DNA of 64,000 nucleotides from an uncultured Acidobacteriota bacterium. GTDB lineage: Bacteria > Acidobacteriota > Thermoanaerobaculia > Gp7-AA8. The notes under the pieces were generated by a model. That model did no database searches, was not told the DNA's origin, and saw only the letters and a list, made by a program, of their open reading frames with translations. The DNA lies in contig CALMZP010000031.1 of assembly GCA_937870635.1 (NCBI GenBank), forward strand, positions 87,584 through 151,583, read 5' to 3'. Below, piece by piece: positions 7,830 through 18,800 of this stretch. Each line of letters begins with the position of its first letter. Position 1 is the stretch's first letter. Both the position numbers and the translations under genes were made by a program.

Positions 7830-9188
7830 TTACATCGTGAACTGGCCTGCCTCGAGCGACTCCTTCACCCTGGCCATGAACTGGTCGGCGACGGCGCCGT
7901 CGATCAGGCGGTGGTCGAAGGTGAGAGAGATGTAGGCCATCTTGCGGATGGCGATCGAGTCGCCCTCTTCCGACTCGACGACGACCGGGCGCTTCTGCAC
8001 GCCGCCGACGCCGAGAATCGCCACCTGGGGCTGGTTGATGATGGGGAGGCCGAACAGACCGCCGAACACGCCCGGATTCGTGATGGTGAACGTGCCGCCC
8101 TGGACGTCATCGGGGGAGAGTTTCTTCGTCCGCGCTCGCTCGCCGAGGTCGTTGATGCCGCGGGCGAGTCCCAGGATGTTCAGTTCATCGGCGTTCTTGA
8201 GGACGGGGACGATGAGTCCCCATTCGAGCGCGACGGCGATGCCGATGTTGAGGTCGCGGTGATAGATCACGCTGTTCTCGTCCATCGATGCATTGAGGAT
8301 CGGGAACTCCTTGAGTCCCTCGATCACCGCCTGGACGATGAACGGCATGTACGTCAGCTTCACGCCGCGCTCCGCGTAGGCGTCCTTCTGCCCACGGCGC
8401 AGGCGATCGATCGCGGTGAAGTCGACCTCGAAGACGGTCTGCACATGCGCGGAAGTCTGCTTCGACAGCACCATGTGCTGGGCGATCTTCTTGCGCATGA
8501 CCGAGAGAGGCTCGACCTTCGTGTTCTGGCCGGAGGGGAACTGCATGGCCGGACGCGGGGCGGGAGGTGCCGGCTTCGAGGGGGCCGCAGTTTTCGCTTC
8601 CGCGGGCGAGGTCGCCCGCGCTCCACCTTCCGGCTGCTGCAGAAAATCGAGGATGTCGTTCTTCGTGACGCGGCCGGAGACGCCCGACCCCTGGATCAGC
8701 TGGATGTCGATGTTGTTCTCTTTGGCGATCTTGCGGACGAGAGGGGAGGATTTGCTGCGGCGCCGTTCATCGAGCGAGGCGACGTTCTTGTCGTCGTTCT
8801 GTGGAGCCGGGGCGGCCTCGGCTTGTGGGGCGCTCGGGACGCTCTGTGGAGCGTGGGCGACCTCGCCCGGCGGGGGTTCCTGATTCTGCTCCACCTTTGC
8901 TTCGGGCGCAGGCGAAGGCGCGGGCGAGGTCGCCCGCGCTCCACTTTCTCCCTCGCCGCCGATGCGGGCCACGATCGAGTTGACGGCCACGGTCTGGCCT
9001 TCCTGAGCCAGGATCTCCGTCAGCGTTCCCGCCGCGGGGGACGGGATCTCGGCGTCGACCTTGTCGGTCGAGATCTCGAGCAGCGGCTCGTCACGGTCCA
9101 CCTTGTCGCCGACTTTTTTCAGCCATTTGGAAACCGTTCCCTCGGCGATCGACTCGCCCATCTGCGGCATCAGTACATCGGTGGCCAT
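7830..9188 (-). CDS. dihydrolipoamide acyltransferase (E2) of a 2-oxoacid dehydrogenase complex
   Basis: Core subunit that carries the lipoyl arm and transfers the acyl group to CoA. 452 aa: lipoyl domain 1-~78 with Lys43 in STDKVDAEI, peripheral-subunit binding domain ~148-183 (SSPLVRKIAKENNI, GSGVSGRVTKNDIL), and catalytic domain ~215-452 with H426-x3-D430-G (HRLIDG). Both flexible linkers contain the repeat-encoded peptide: SGARATSPA at 82-90 and GGARATSPA at 188-196, plus a diverged reverse copy around 107-117. Acyl specificity (acetyl, branched-chain or succinyl) cannot be fixed by eye; separate E1alpha and E1beta genes argue against the OdhA type. Confidence 0.95.
   Translation of the reverse strand: MATDVLMPQMGESIAEGTVSKWLKKVGDKVDRDEPLLEISTDKVDAEIPSPAAGTLTEILAQEGQTVAVNSIVARIGGEGESGARATSPAPSPAPEAKVEQNQEPPPGEVAHAPQSVPSAPQAEAAPAPQNDDKNVASLDERRRSKSSPLVRKIAKENNIDIQLIQGSGVSGRVTKNDILDFLQQPEGGARATSPAEAKTAAPSKPAPPAPRPAMQFPSGQNTKVEPLSVMRKKIAQHMVLSKQTSAHVQTVFEVDFTAIDRLRRGQKDAYAERGVKLTYMPFIVQAVIEGLKEFPILNASMDENSVIYHRDLNIGIAVALEWGLIVPVLKNADELNILGLARGINDLGERARTKKLSPDDVQGGTFTITNPGVFGGLFGLPIINQPQVAILGVGGVQKRPVVVESEEGDSIAIRKMAYISLTFDHRLIDGAVADQFMARVKESLEAGQFTM
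8601..8625 (-). repeat. GC-rich palindrome (class 1), inside E2 linker 2
   Basis: A full 25-nt copy. It encodes GGARATSPA between the subunit-binding domain and the catalytic domain of E2, in the same reading frame as the copy at 8919. Confidence 0.9.
8847..8872 (+). repeat. GC-rich palindrome (class 1, diverged), inside E2 linker 1
   Basis: A mutated copy in the orientation opposite to the flanking ones (TGGAGCGTGGGCGACCTCGC). It encodes the GEVAHAP part of the Pro/Ala-rich linker. A more decayed copy may precede it near 8805. Confidence 0.6.
8919..8943 (-). repeat. GC-rich palindrome (class 1), inside E2 linker 1
   Basis: A full copy directly after the lipoyl domain. It encodes SGARATSPA. 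Confidence 0.9.
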
Positions 9189-9224
9189 GATTCGTTCCCT
9201 CGCTCCTGTATCTGAAGTGCAACT

Positions 9225-10199
9225 TTAATACGCCAGCAATTCCCGCGCAGCCGCAACGACCTTGTCCTTGTTCGGCAGCCAGGCGGCTTCGAGCGGCGGC
9301 GAATAGGGGGTCGGAGTATCGAGCGACGCCACGCGTTTGATCGGAGCGTCGAGATAATCGAATGCCTTCTCGGCGATCCGCGCTGCGAACTCCGCGCCCG
9401 CGCCACCGGTCAGCGGCGCCTCGTGGAGGATGATGACACGATTGGTCCGGGCGACCGACTCCAGCACCGCCTCTTCATCAAAGGGAATGATGGAGCGCAG
9501 GTCGATGATCTCCACACTCACGCCGTCGGCCGCCAGCGCGTCGGCCGCCTCATCCGCGACGTAGATCATCGCCCCCCAGGTGATGATGGTCAGGTCCTTG
9601 CCTCGTCGCCTCAACTTCGCCTTTCCGATCGGCACGATGTAATCCTCGGCCGGCAGCTCTTCCTTCACGCGGCGGTAGAGGTACTTGTGCTCGATGAAGA
9701 GCACCGGGTCGTCGTCGCGAATGGCGGCCTTGAGCAGTCCCTTTGCGTCGTACGCCGTTCCCGGCGACACGATCTTCAGCCCGGGCCTGTTCATGAACAT
9801 CGCCTCGGGACTCAGGGAATGGAACGGTCCGCCGTGAGTGCCGGCGCCGGCCGGTCCGCGGACGACGATGGGGCATGCCCGACCATAGAGATAGCGATTC
9901 GTGGCCGTGAAGTTCACCAGCATGTCGTAGCCGCAGGTGATGAAGTCGATGAACTGCATCTCGGCGATGGGACGCATTCCCATCAACGCTGCGCCGGATG
10001 CGGCGCCGATGATGGCGATCTCCGAGATCGGCGTGTCGACGACGCGCTCCGGTCCGAACTTTTCGAGCAGCCCTGCGCTCGTCTTGAACGCGCCACCGTA
10101 AAGGCCGACGTCTTCACCAATGAGGAAGACCGAGAGATCGCGCTCCATCTCCTCGAACATCGCCTGTCGAATCGCTTCGAGATAGGTCGTCTCAGCCAC
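9225..10199 (-). CDS. 2-oxoacid dehydrogenase E1 component, beta subunit
   Basis: Beta subunit of the thiamine-diphosphate decarboxylase; it contributes the glutamate side of the cofactor site and the interface with E1alpha. 324 aa, normal length. Family segments are FLIGEDVGLYGGAF, VDTPISEIAIIGAASGAALMG and EMQFIDFITCGYDML in the pyrimidine domain, then GADLTIITWG-like and LRSIIPFDEEAV in the transketolase C-terminal domain. GTG at 10199 starts VAETTYLEAIRQA and overlaps the E1alpha stop by 8 nt. Longer in-frame readings enter out-of-frame E1alpha sequence. Confidence 0.95.
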   Translation of the reverse strand: MAETTYLEAIRQAMFEEMERDLSVFLIGEDVGLYGGAFKTSAGLLEKFGPERVVDTPISEIAIIGAASGAALMGMRPIAEMQFIDFITCGYDMLVNFTATNRYLYGRACPIVVRGPAGAGTHGGPFHSLSPEAMFMNRPGLKIVSPGTAYDAKGLLKAAIRDDDPVLFIEHKYLYRRVKEELPAEDYIVPIGKAKLRRRGKDLTIITWGAMIYVADEAADALAADGVSVEIIDLRSIIPFDEEAVLESVARTNRVIILHEAPLTGGAGAEFAARIAEKAFDYLDAPIKRVASLDTPTPYSPPLEAAWLPNKDKVVAAARELLAY

Positions 10200-11217
10200 C
10201 GTTCGTCTCCCAGTACCCGTCGCCGCCGAACAATCCCTTGCCGGCATCGGCGGGATCGGGCATCGGCGACCGTTCCGCCTCGTCCACCGCGGCGTCGATC
10301 TCGGCACGGACGCGTGCCTGGATCGCGTCGAAATCTGAAGTCGCCGCCATCCCCAGCTGGAGGAGCACCCGCTCATACCGCAGCAACGGGTCCTTCTCCT
10401 TCCACTCCTCGATCACCTCGGGCGGCACGTAAGCCTGATTATCGTGCTCCGCGTGGCCTTTCATGCGGAAGGTCTTCACTTCGATGAGCGTGACGCCGCC
10501 GCCGGTGCGCGCGTGATCGACGGCGCGGCTTGCTGCGCCATAGACGGCGAGCACGTCGTTGCCATCCACGGTCTCGCTCATGCAACCGACCGCAACAGCT
10601 TTGTCGGCGAGAGTACGGGCCGCCGTCTGCTTGTAGCTCGGCGTGGAATAGGCGTAGCCGTTGTCCTCGACCACGATCACGAGCGGCAGCCGCTGCACCG
10701 CGGCGAAATTGAACCCTTCCCAGAACGCGCCGGTGGACGACCCGCCGTCGCCGATGAAGGCCAGGCCGACGAGATCGCGGCCCTGCATCCGTCCGGCCAG
10801 CGTGATGCCGGCCATGACCGGGATCATGTCTCCGAGCATGGAGATCTGGCCGATGAACCCATCCGTGGCTGGATTGCCGAAGTGAATGTTCAGCTCGCGG
10901 CCGCGCGTCGGGCCGTCGCCCTTCGCCATGTACTGGCGGATGATCTCCACCGGCTTCGCGCCGGCAACGAGGATCGATCCGATGTTGCGGATGAGCGGCT
11001 GGACGACGTCGCCCATCGAGTAATCGAGCGCGTATGCGGCAGCGACCGATTCCCCTTCCTGCCCGAGCGATCGATAGAGGCCGCCGATCACTTTCGATTG
11101 CCGGAAGAGCGCGACGAGCTTCTCCTCGAGCGAGCGCGTGAGGCGAAGGTAATACGCGATCTCGAGCAGCTGCTCGCGATCGAGGCCGTGCGTGTTGGTG
11201 GTTGTGAGGGCTGTCAT
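10192..11217 (-). CDS. 2-oxoacid dehydrogenase E1 component, alpha subunit
   Basis: Alpha subunit binding thiamine diphosphate. 341 aa. The cofactor motif GDG-X~26-N is visible as FIGDGGSSTGAFWEGFN running to VVEDNGYAYS. YRSLGQEGESVAAAY and RGRELNIHFG are typical of the branched-chain, acetoin and pyruvate E1alpha family, and KTFRMKGHAEHD lies in the phosphorylation-loop region. ATG 11217 is chosen over 11262, whose extra residues come from the spacer. The upstream neighbour is lpd, separated by an inverted repeat. Confidence 0.95.
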   Translation of the reverse strand: MTALTTTNTHGLDREQLLEIAYYLRLTRSLEEKLVALFRQSKVIGGLYRSLGQEGESVAAAYALDYSMGDVVQPLIRNIGSILVAGAKPVEIIRQYMAKGDGPTRGRELNIHFGNPATDGFIGQISMLGDMIPVMAGITLAGRMQGRDLVGLAFIGDGGSSTGAFWEGFNFAAVQRLPLVIVVEDNGYAYSTPSYKQTAARTLADKAVAVGCMSETVDGNDVLAVYGAASRAVDHARTGGGVTLIEVKTFRMKGHAEHDNQAYVPPEVIEEWKEKDPLLRYERVLLQLGMAATSDFDAIQARVRAEIDAAVDEAERSPMPDPADAGKGLFGGDGYWETNGG

Positions 11218-11257
11218 GAGTGGGCTTTTCAGCGTGGTAGAGCGAGTACGAACTGCC

Positions 11258-11356
11258 GTCATCCCGAGCGTAGCGAGGGACCTGGGTGGAAGGGCGGCTC
11301 GAAGATCGAGCGGCGCGCCCCCGTTCCCCCAGGTCCCTCGCTACGCTCGGGATGAC
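11258..11356. repeat. inverted repeat with GAGCGTAGCGAGGGACCTGG arms between lpd and E1alpha
   Basis: Perfect 29-bp outer arms (11258-11286 and 11328-11356) enclose a 41-nt centre. Almost the same arms occur at 20283-20381, and a related version at 54087-54208. It fills the lpd-E1alpha spacer within a same-strand run. Confidence 0.93.
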
Positions 11357-11371
11357 AGCGTCGCGGGTGTG

Positions 11372-12778
11372 TCAAGGCTTGTGAATCGAATGTCCGGCCA
11401 CGTCTTCGGCGGCTTCCATGAGTGCCTCGGAAAGCGTGGGGTGGGCGTGGATCGTTTTGGCGATGGACTCGCTCGTCGCTTCGAGCGCGAGCGCGACGCC
11501 CGCTTCGGCGATCAGCTCGGTGGCCTTCGGTCCGACGATGTGGACGCCAAGGAGTTCGTCGTACTTGGCGTCGGTAACGTATTTCACGAGACCGCCGTCC
11601 GCGCCCATGATCTTGTTCTTCGCGTTCGCCGTCAGGGGGAACTTGCCGGTCTTGACGTCGTATCCGCGCTCTTTCGCTTTCTTCTCGGTGAGGCCGACCG
11701 ACGCGACCTCCGGCTCGGTGTACGTCGCGTTCGGCACGTGGTCATAGTTGATGGGACGGACTTCGAGTCCCTTGATGTGCTCGACCGCGAGGATGCCTTC
11801 CGCCGACGCGCAGTGCGCGAGGGCGGGCGTAGGGACGATGTCCCCAATCGCGTAGATGCCCGGTTCCGCCGTTCGCATGAACTCGTCGATCTGCACGAAA
11901 CCGCGCTGGTCGAGTTTCACCTTCGTCTTGTCGAGTCCGCAGTTCTCGGTCAGCGGCCGCCTGCCCGTCGCCGAAAGAACCACCTCGGTCTCGATGACTT
12001 GCTGCTTCCCCTTCGTTTCGACGGTCGACTTCACGCCGTTCTCAGTCACTTCGCACGACAGCACCTTGGCGTCCGTGTACACGTCGATGCCCTTCTTCTT
12101 GAAGATGCGCGTGAACTCCTTAGCGATCTCCTCGTCTTCGATCGGGAGAAGCTGCGGCATCACTTCGACGATCGTCGTGTTCGTGCCGAAGCGCGAGAAG
12201 ATCGATGCGAACTCGCTCCCCACCGCGCCCGCGCCGATGACGAGCATCGACCGCGGCACGTGATCGATCTGCAGGATGTGATCGGAGTTGATGATGCGCT
12301 TGCCGTCCGACTTGATGTGGGGGAGATCCTTCGGAACGGAACCCATCGCCAGGATGATGTTCTTCGTCTTCAGCGTCTTCGGCTGGCCACCTTCGGAGCT
12401 GACCTCGACGGTTTTCGCGTCGACGACCTTGCCCCATCCGGTGATCGAGTCGACCTTGTATTTCTTGAAGTAGAACTCGATGCCCTTCGAGTTGGAGTCG
12501 ACGACTCCCTGCTTGCGCTTCTGGACGACGCTCCAATCGAGCTTGATGTCGCCGACGGTGATCCCGAACTCTTTCGATTTCTGAATCTTCGACCACACCT
12601 CGGCGTTCTCGAGAAGCGACTTGGTGGGGATGCAGCCGCGATGAAGACACGTGCCGCCGAGGAATGGGTCCTTCTCGATGACCGCGGTTTTGAGGCCGAG
12701 CTGCCCGGCGCGGATGGCCGCCACGTACCCGCCCGGCCCGCTCCCGATGATCACTACGTCATATTGCTGTTCTGCCAA
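11372..12778 (-). CDS. lpd: dihydrolipoamide dehydrogenase (E3)
   Basis: FAD enzyme that reoxidises dihydrolipoyl groups with NAD+. 468 aa. The FAD motif GSGPGG is at 12-17, the redox disulfide C44/C49 in GGTCLHRGCIPTK, the NAD motif in VIGAGAVGSEFA, and the catalytic His446-Glu451 pair in HPTLSE. The start codon is TTG, supported by GGGAGG 5 nt upstream and by a -10 TATAAT at 12806-12811. It is the first gene of the lipoate and 2-oxoacid dehydrogenase run. Confidence 0.97.
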   Translation of the reverse strand: MAEQQYDVVIIGSGPGGYVAAIRAGQLGLKTAVIEKDPFLGGTCLHRGCIPTKSLLENAEVWSKIQKSKEFGITVGDIKLDWSVVQKRKQGVVDSNSKGIEFYFKKYKVDSITGWGKVVDAKTVEVSSEGGQPKTLKTKNIILAMGSVPKDLPHIKSDGKRIINSDHILQIDHVPRSMLVIGAGAVGSEFASIFSRFGTNTTIVEVMPQLLPIEDEEIAKEFTRIFKKKGIDVYTDAKVLSCEVTENGVKSTVETKGKQQVIETEVVLSATGRRPLTENCGLDKTKVKLDQRGFVQIDEFMRTAEPGIYAIGDIVPTPALAHCASAEGILAVEHIKGLEVRPINYDHVPNATYTEPEVASVGLTEKKAKERGYDVKTGKFPLTANAKNKIMGADGGLVKYVTDAKYDELLGVHIVGPKATELIAEAGVALALEATSESIAKTIHAHPTLSEALMEAAEDVAGHSIHKP

Positions 12779-12805
12779 ACAAACCTCCCAGAGATGAGGG
12801 GCGGC

Positions 12806-12811
12806 ATTATA
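12806..12811 (-). promoter_or_regulatory. -10 element for the lpd-led run
   Basis: A perfect TATAAT on the minus strand, about 28 nt upstream of the lpd start, followed by a GGGAGG ribosome site. No convincing -35 hexamer is present at the expected distance, so an extended or activator-dependent promoter is possible. Confidence 0.55.
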
Positions 12812-12853
12812 CGTATCGTGGAAGGGAAGGGCGCTCGAGCGACGAAATTTTCC

Positions 12854-15800
12854 CTACTGTGAGGGCACGTACGTCGAGTCGTTGGTGCGGTTGTCGATGA
12901 CCGATCCGTACGCCGAAACGCGGCCGGATCCGGAGATCACCTTGACCGCGATGCGGGCGTTGTAGACGGCGCTCCCGACACCGAAGCCGGACAGAGGGAA
13001 CTGGAGGAAGCCGTTCGCGGCCAAATCGATTTTCAGTTTCGGCGTCACTTTCGAATCGGGCAGCACCAGCGATACTTCGACGCTGGCCGCGTTGCCGCTC
13101 GTCTCGACGAGGCCGATGTTCGTCCGGTACTCGGACGAGTTTTCGAGCTGCAGCAGGTGAGCTGATTTCTCTCCAATGCCGATCGACTCTTCCGGCGTCA
13201 CGCCGGGAGCGAAGAGCCCGAAGGTGCCATTGTCGGTCTCCGCGTAAGTCCGCGCCGTCGCAACGAGGCTGCTCGAAGATGTGGTCGATATGAGCAGTGA
13301 TCCGCCGGCATTCGATTCATTGATGCCGAAGAAATTGTGGAGCACGTTGTCGAACGCCAGTACCTGGCCGCCCGCGAGGGTGACTTCCTTCGTCATTGCG
13401 CCCGCTGTGTTCCCCTGGGGGAAGTAGGTGATCTTCGCGGTCGTGGTGGCCGTGCCGGCATTGAACACCCGCACGTCGCTGCGCCACTTGGCGAGTCCAT
13501 CGATGTATGCGACGCCCGGCACGACGTAGCGAGTGCCGTGCACCGCCGATTTCACGACGGGCTGTACCAGAAGCGGGTCGTTCGTCTTGTTGTCCACCAT
13601 CGACGCGTAGGCGGTGACCTTTCCGGTAGCCGAAGTCACTTCGACTTCGATTCGTCCGTCATCAAGCTGCAATCCTGCGTTCGCCAGGAACGCATTGAGC
13701 TGCTTGTGCTCGAACGCCTTCAGCGTCTCGGGAACCTCGGCGAGCGGGCGTCCTGCCGCATCGAACACGCGGATCATCACGACAGCAGGCTGGCCCGATC
13801 CTTCAACGAGGCCGAGGTTGGTGCGGTAAAGAGTGTTCTGGGCGATCTGCTGCATCGACAGCACCGACGGGACGGAACTCGGGGACTTCCCGATGAATCT
13901 CGAGAAAGGCACGGCCGGAATGTACTGGCCCAGCGTTCCAGATTCAGTCACGTTGTAAGTGCGGCTGGAGGCGATCGTGGCGGTCGCAAGCGATGAAGTC
14001 AGCGACGACGATGTGGTGGAAGTCGTGAGCGGGCGAACCTCCAGGACGCCGAGGGCAGCGCCGCCCGGCCCTGTCCCGAAGAAGCTCGCCAGGATGTCAT
14101 TCAGGGCGGCCGTTCCGCCCGGCTGGATCTGAATCGTGGTGGAGCTGCCCGATACAGTGCCGTCGCTGCCCGTCGGTGTGAAGTTCAATTGATAGGTCAC
14201 CGACTGCGTCGAGGTATTCGCAAGTCGGACGTCCGACTGAAACAGCGAGTTGTTGGCACCCGGCGAATGGCCCACGGCGGGAATGATGAGCGCCTCCGCG
14301 GGGGGTGTATTCTTGCCTGTCGGCGAAACAGGTGTCACGAGGCTGATCGACACCGGCACATTCGTCGTCTGCGCTCCCCCCTTCGCGCCCTTGCCGGCCG
14401 CTCCATAGGTGAGCAGAAGCGTACCGGTGTTCGCACCGAGTGAGAGAGTGCCCGGCTCCGCGGTGATCGTGAATGTCATTCCATCGGGTCCGAGGACGCC
14501 GCTCTCGGGCGAGACATGGAGCCACGAACGATCCATGCGCGCGGTGAAGGGGACGGGAGTCGCGGAACCGCGGACGAACATCGTCTGGACGACGCTCTGC
14601 TGCACACCGATCTCCGCGGTGCCGGGCAGCCGCTGTTCGATGGCGTTTACCGGGACGATGTGCACGCCGACGACATCTGAGAACCGGCCGCGATCATCGC
14701 TGCACGCGGAGATGCCGCGGACTCGATAGAACTTCTGAATCGGCTCGGTGGCCGGGTATACGAACGTCCTGTATGTCGCATCCAGCACCAGGTGCGTCGC
14801 GGCAGCGCTGAAGTCGCTGCGGGAATCTGATTCCTGCAGCTCGTAGCCTGTGACGGCAGCGATCGGTGCCCATCGTACGCCGTAAGGCGTATCGGCGAGG
14901 GCTTGGCCGATGACGCTGATCGCCGGACGTTCCGGCGCGTGGCACACCGCAGCCGGCGCCATCACGTCGAAGACCCCTGCGCCGGATCGAACGGGCGGGC
15001 ACAGATCGAACGTCGCCTCGACGTACCACTCCACGCGTCCGGTCGGAAGCGTTGCGACGACTTCTGTCCGGGTGGGATTCGCGATGAGCACAGGCCGGTC
15101 ATTACCGAGGACCGCCCATACGCGATAAGCACTCGCGCCGGCAACGGCGGTCCACGAAAGTTGCACGGGATTGGTGACGAGCGCGCGCTCGGGCGGCGCC
15201 TGCAGAACAGGCGGCCGCGCATCGCATGAAGGAGGCAGTTCGACTGAGAACGTCCTGTGATTCGATTCGACGGGGCTGCAACCGCCGCGGAAGGCGATTA
15301 CCCACCACTCGATCGTCGCCCCGGCGGGCATGTGGCGGGTCAATGCCGTCTCCGCGGTCGTTTCGCCGACGGGCGCCGGCTCACCGGTCGCGGTCTTCGC
15401 GACCACGACGTACTTCACCGCGCCTGTCACCGGACTCCATGACAGTTCAACGGGCGACTTCATGTCCTGCGCGCCGTCGGGCGGCGTGATCAACTCCGGT
15501 TTTTCATCGCGGCAATTCGTCGATTCGGGAATCGTGAACCTGAAGCGGGCCGAGTTCGTCGAGGGACACGCCTTGAACACCGCTTCCACGAACCACGTCA
15601 CCCGGGAGGGCGGAATCGCGCGCGCGAGCGAGGTTTCACGCGTTTCACCGATGAGGATGAAGTCCGTGATCTTCCCTTCGCTCTCGAACGACGCATAAAC
15701 GCGGTACCCGGCCGCCTCGGACACTTCACTCCAGAGGAACGTGATCGCCGAAGAGAGTCCGGTGGCGCCGTCCACGGGAGTGATCAGAGAAGGCGCGTCC

Positions 15801-18800
15801 GTGCTGCAACGCGGTTCGGTTTGCGCGATGCGGAAGAATCCACGGGTTGAAAGCAGCGGACGGCAGCCGGCGAACACCGCTTCGACGAACCATGCGTACA
15901 CCCCCGGATCGCCAGTCATCGTTACGGCCGTTTCCTTCGTCTCGGCGAAGTCTTCGGGTGCAGAACCGTTGAACGAGCGCCAGACGCGGTAGCCGATCGC
16001 GCCGGGAGCCGGCGACCACCGCAGCTCGACGGATGGATTCACGTCAACCGGAGCCGATTCGGAACCAACAGGGGAAACGAGCGCGGGCGGCCGGTTCGAT
16101 CCGCACGTGTCCGCCGCCTGCACGGTGAATGCGCCGTCGGGAGAGATGATCGAGCGGCAGTCCGGACCGAAGAGAGCTTCGACGCTCCATTTCACGGCGC
16201 CGCTCGTGATAGCGGCAGTTGCCGTGGTGGACGTCGATTTTGCAACGACGGAAGGCGTCGCGCCATCGATCGACGCCCATACGCGATAGTCGGTGGCCCC
16301 GCTGATACCACTCCACGAAAACGTCACCGGGCTCGTGACGATCGCATTCGCAGCGGGTGCGTTGAGCGTGATTGAACCTGCGGGGCAAGTCTTCGCTTCG
16401 ATGAGGACGAATGAAGAGACGGACGATCGCGCCGGGTCGCAGCCAAGGAAGAGGGCTTCGACCTGCCAAGCCACCTTCGCCGGGGCGTTCAGGATTTGCG
16501 TGTGCGTCGTACCAGTCGTCTTCGCCGCGGCTTCGAAAGCGCTGCCGTCGATCGAGAGATAGAGGATGTACGCAACAGCTCCCTTCGCCGCGTTCCAGGT
16601 GAACGTGACCGGGGAGAGCACGGCGCTCGCACCATTGGCCGGGCTGATCAGTGTCGGCGCCGTCGTCGAACAGGTGGTGCCTGCCGAAACGGTGAATGTT
16701 CTGCGCGCGGAGAACGTCGATGCGCACCCCTCGAAGAGCGCTTCGACCTGCCACACCACCGAGCTGCCACTTGCGAACGTCGCTTCATGACGGGTAGCCG
16801 TCGTGGTCGTCAGGACCGCGGTACTTCCACCGTTGACGGATGCCAGCACCCGGTATCCACTTGCCCCGCTCACCAGACTCCATGAGAAGGTCACCGGCGA
16901 ATTGAGGCCCGTGGCTCCGTCGGGCGGAATCTCCAGCGAAGGCGCCGGCGGATTCGAGGGACAGAGTGTGGACTTGGCCGTGCTGAACCGGAAGCTGGCC
17001 GATACGGTTGCGGGACAGTCGGCAAAGCTCGTCAGCACCGACCACGAGATCGCTCCCTGCGGGACCTCGATCTTGACCGTCGTGTTCGTCGTGCTGGCAA
17101 CTTTCGCCGGCGGCGCGCCGTCGATCGACAACAGAAGCGTGTAGCCGATCGCGCCCGGAACCGCTCTCCACTCGAAGACGACGATTGTGCCGAGACCTGT
17201 CGCTCCGTCCGCGGGCGAGACGAGAACCGCCATCGCGGTCGGGCAGCTCGTGGCGGCCACGACCGAGAACTTCGACGGCGATGAGACGGTCGACCTGCAG
17301 GCGGGCCCGAAGTTGCTGCGGACTGTCCAGACGTACTCTCCGGCCGAAAGACTCGCGCTGGCGTTCGTCTCACTCGTCGACGCCGCGATCGAGAATGTTG
17401 CACCACCGTCTTTCGAGACCAGAACGTCATAGCTCACGCTGCCGCTCACCGCTGTCCATGAGAATGCGATGGGCCGTGTTCCATCGAAGGTGGCTCCCGC
17501 GGCGGGACCGAGAACGGTCGCGATGCCGGTCGGGCACGGCGCCGCAATTTCCAGGCTGATCGTGCTCGAACCGGAGCAGCGGTTCGCGTCGGTGGCGGTG
17601 ATGATGAATTTGAACGAGCCGGCGGTCTTCGGAGTGCCGGAGATCGTGCCGTCGGTTGCGAGCAACAGACCGTCGGGAAGAACGGTGCCGCCGTCGAGGG
17701 CGAAGGTATGAGGCGCGGCGCCGCCGCTGGCCGTGAGGGCCTGCTTGTAACCGACGCCGGCGGTACCGGCCGGGAGAGTGAGGGGGCCGACGGTGATCGT
17801 GGGGCAGCGGGGCGGTGCGATGTCGAGCGTGATCGTGCTCGAACCGGAGCAGCGGTTCGCGTCGGTGGCGGTGACGATGAATTTGAACGAGCCGGCGGTC
17901 TTCGGAGTGCCGGAGATGGTGCCGTCGGTTGCGAGCAACAGACCGTCGGGAAGAACGGTGCCGCCGTCGAGAGCGAATGTATGAGGGGCGGCGCCGCCGC
18001 TGGCGGCGAGGGCCTGCTTGTAACCGACACCGACGGTGCCGCCGGGGAGAGCCGGCGGCCCGACCGTGATGGCGGGACAGATGTCGATCCGGATGGTGCT
18101 CGAACCGGAGCAGGCGGTGTTGGTGTCCGTGGCTGTGACGATGAAACTGAACGAGCCGGCAGTCTTCGGTGTGCCGGAGATCGTGCCGTCGGTCGACAGA
18201 AGAAGACCGTCGGGAAGCACGGTGCCGCCGCCGAGGGCGAACGTATGAGGCCCGGCGCTGCCGCTGGCCGAGAGTGCCTCCTTGTAACTGACGCCGACGG
18301 TGCCGCGGGGGAGAGCCGGCGGCCCGACGGTGATGGCCGGGCAGATGTCGAGGGTGATCGTGCTCGAACCAAAGCAGCCGTTCGCGTCGGTGGCGGTGAT
18401 GATGAATTTGAACGAGCCGGCGGTTCTCGGAGTGCCGGAGATCGTGCCGTCGGTCGCGAGCAACAGACCGTCGGGAAGCACGGTGCCGCCGCCGAGGGCG
18501 AATGTATGAGGGGCGGCGCCGCCGCTGGCGGCGAGGGCCTGCTTGTAGGCAACACCGACGGTGCCGCCGGGGAGAGCCGGCGGCCCGACCGTGATCGCCG
18601 GGCACGCCGTGAAGGTAAAAGTGGCGGAGTCCTGCGGCGGGCACCTCAGATTGATGAAGTTTGTCCGGACCAGCCATGAAAACTTCCCGACGCCCAGTTT
18701 TTCAACGTGCGAGGTGGAGGTCGTGTTGAATGTAGTGGTCCTGCCGCCGTCCGGCGTGAGCAGCAGGTCATAACTTGCCGCATCCGTCATGGCTGCCCAT

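Noticed and set aside
7701..9215. 504-residue open frame opposite E2
   Set aside because: Antisense of a confirmed E2 gene; repeated GRGRPRST segments are only the class 1 palindrome read on the other strand.
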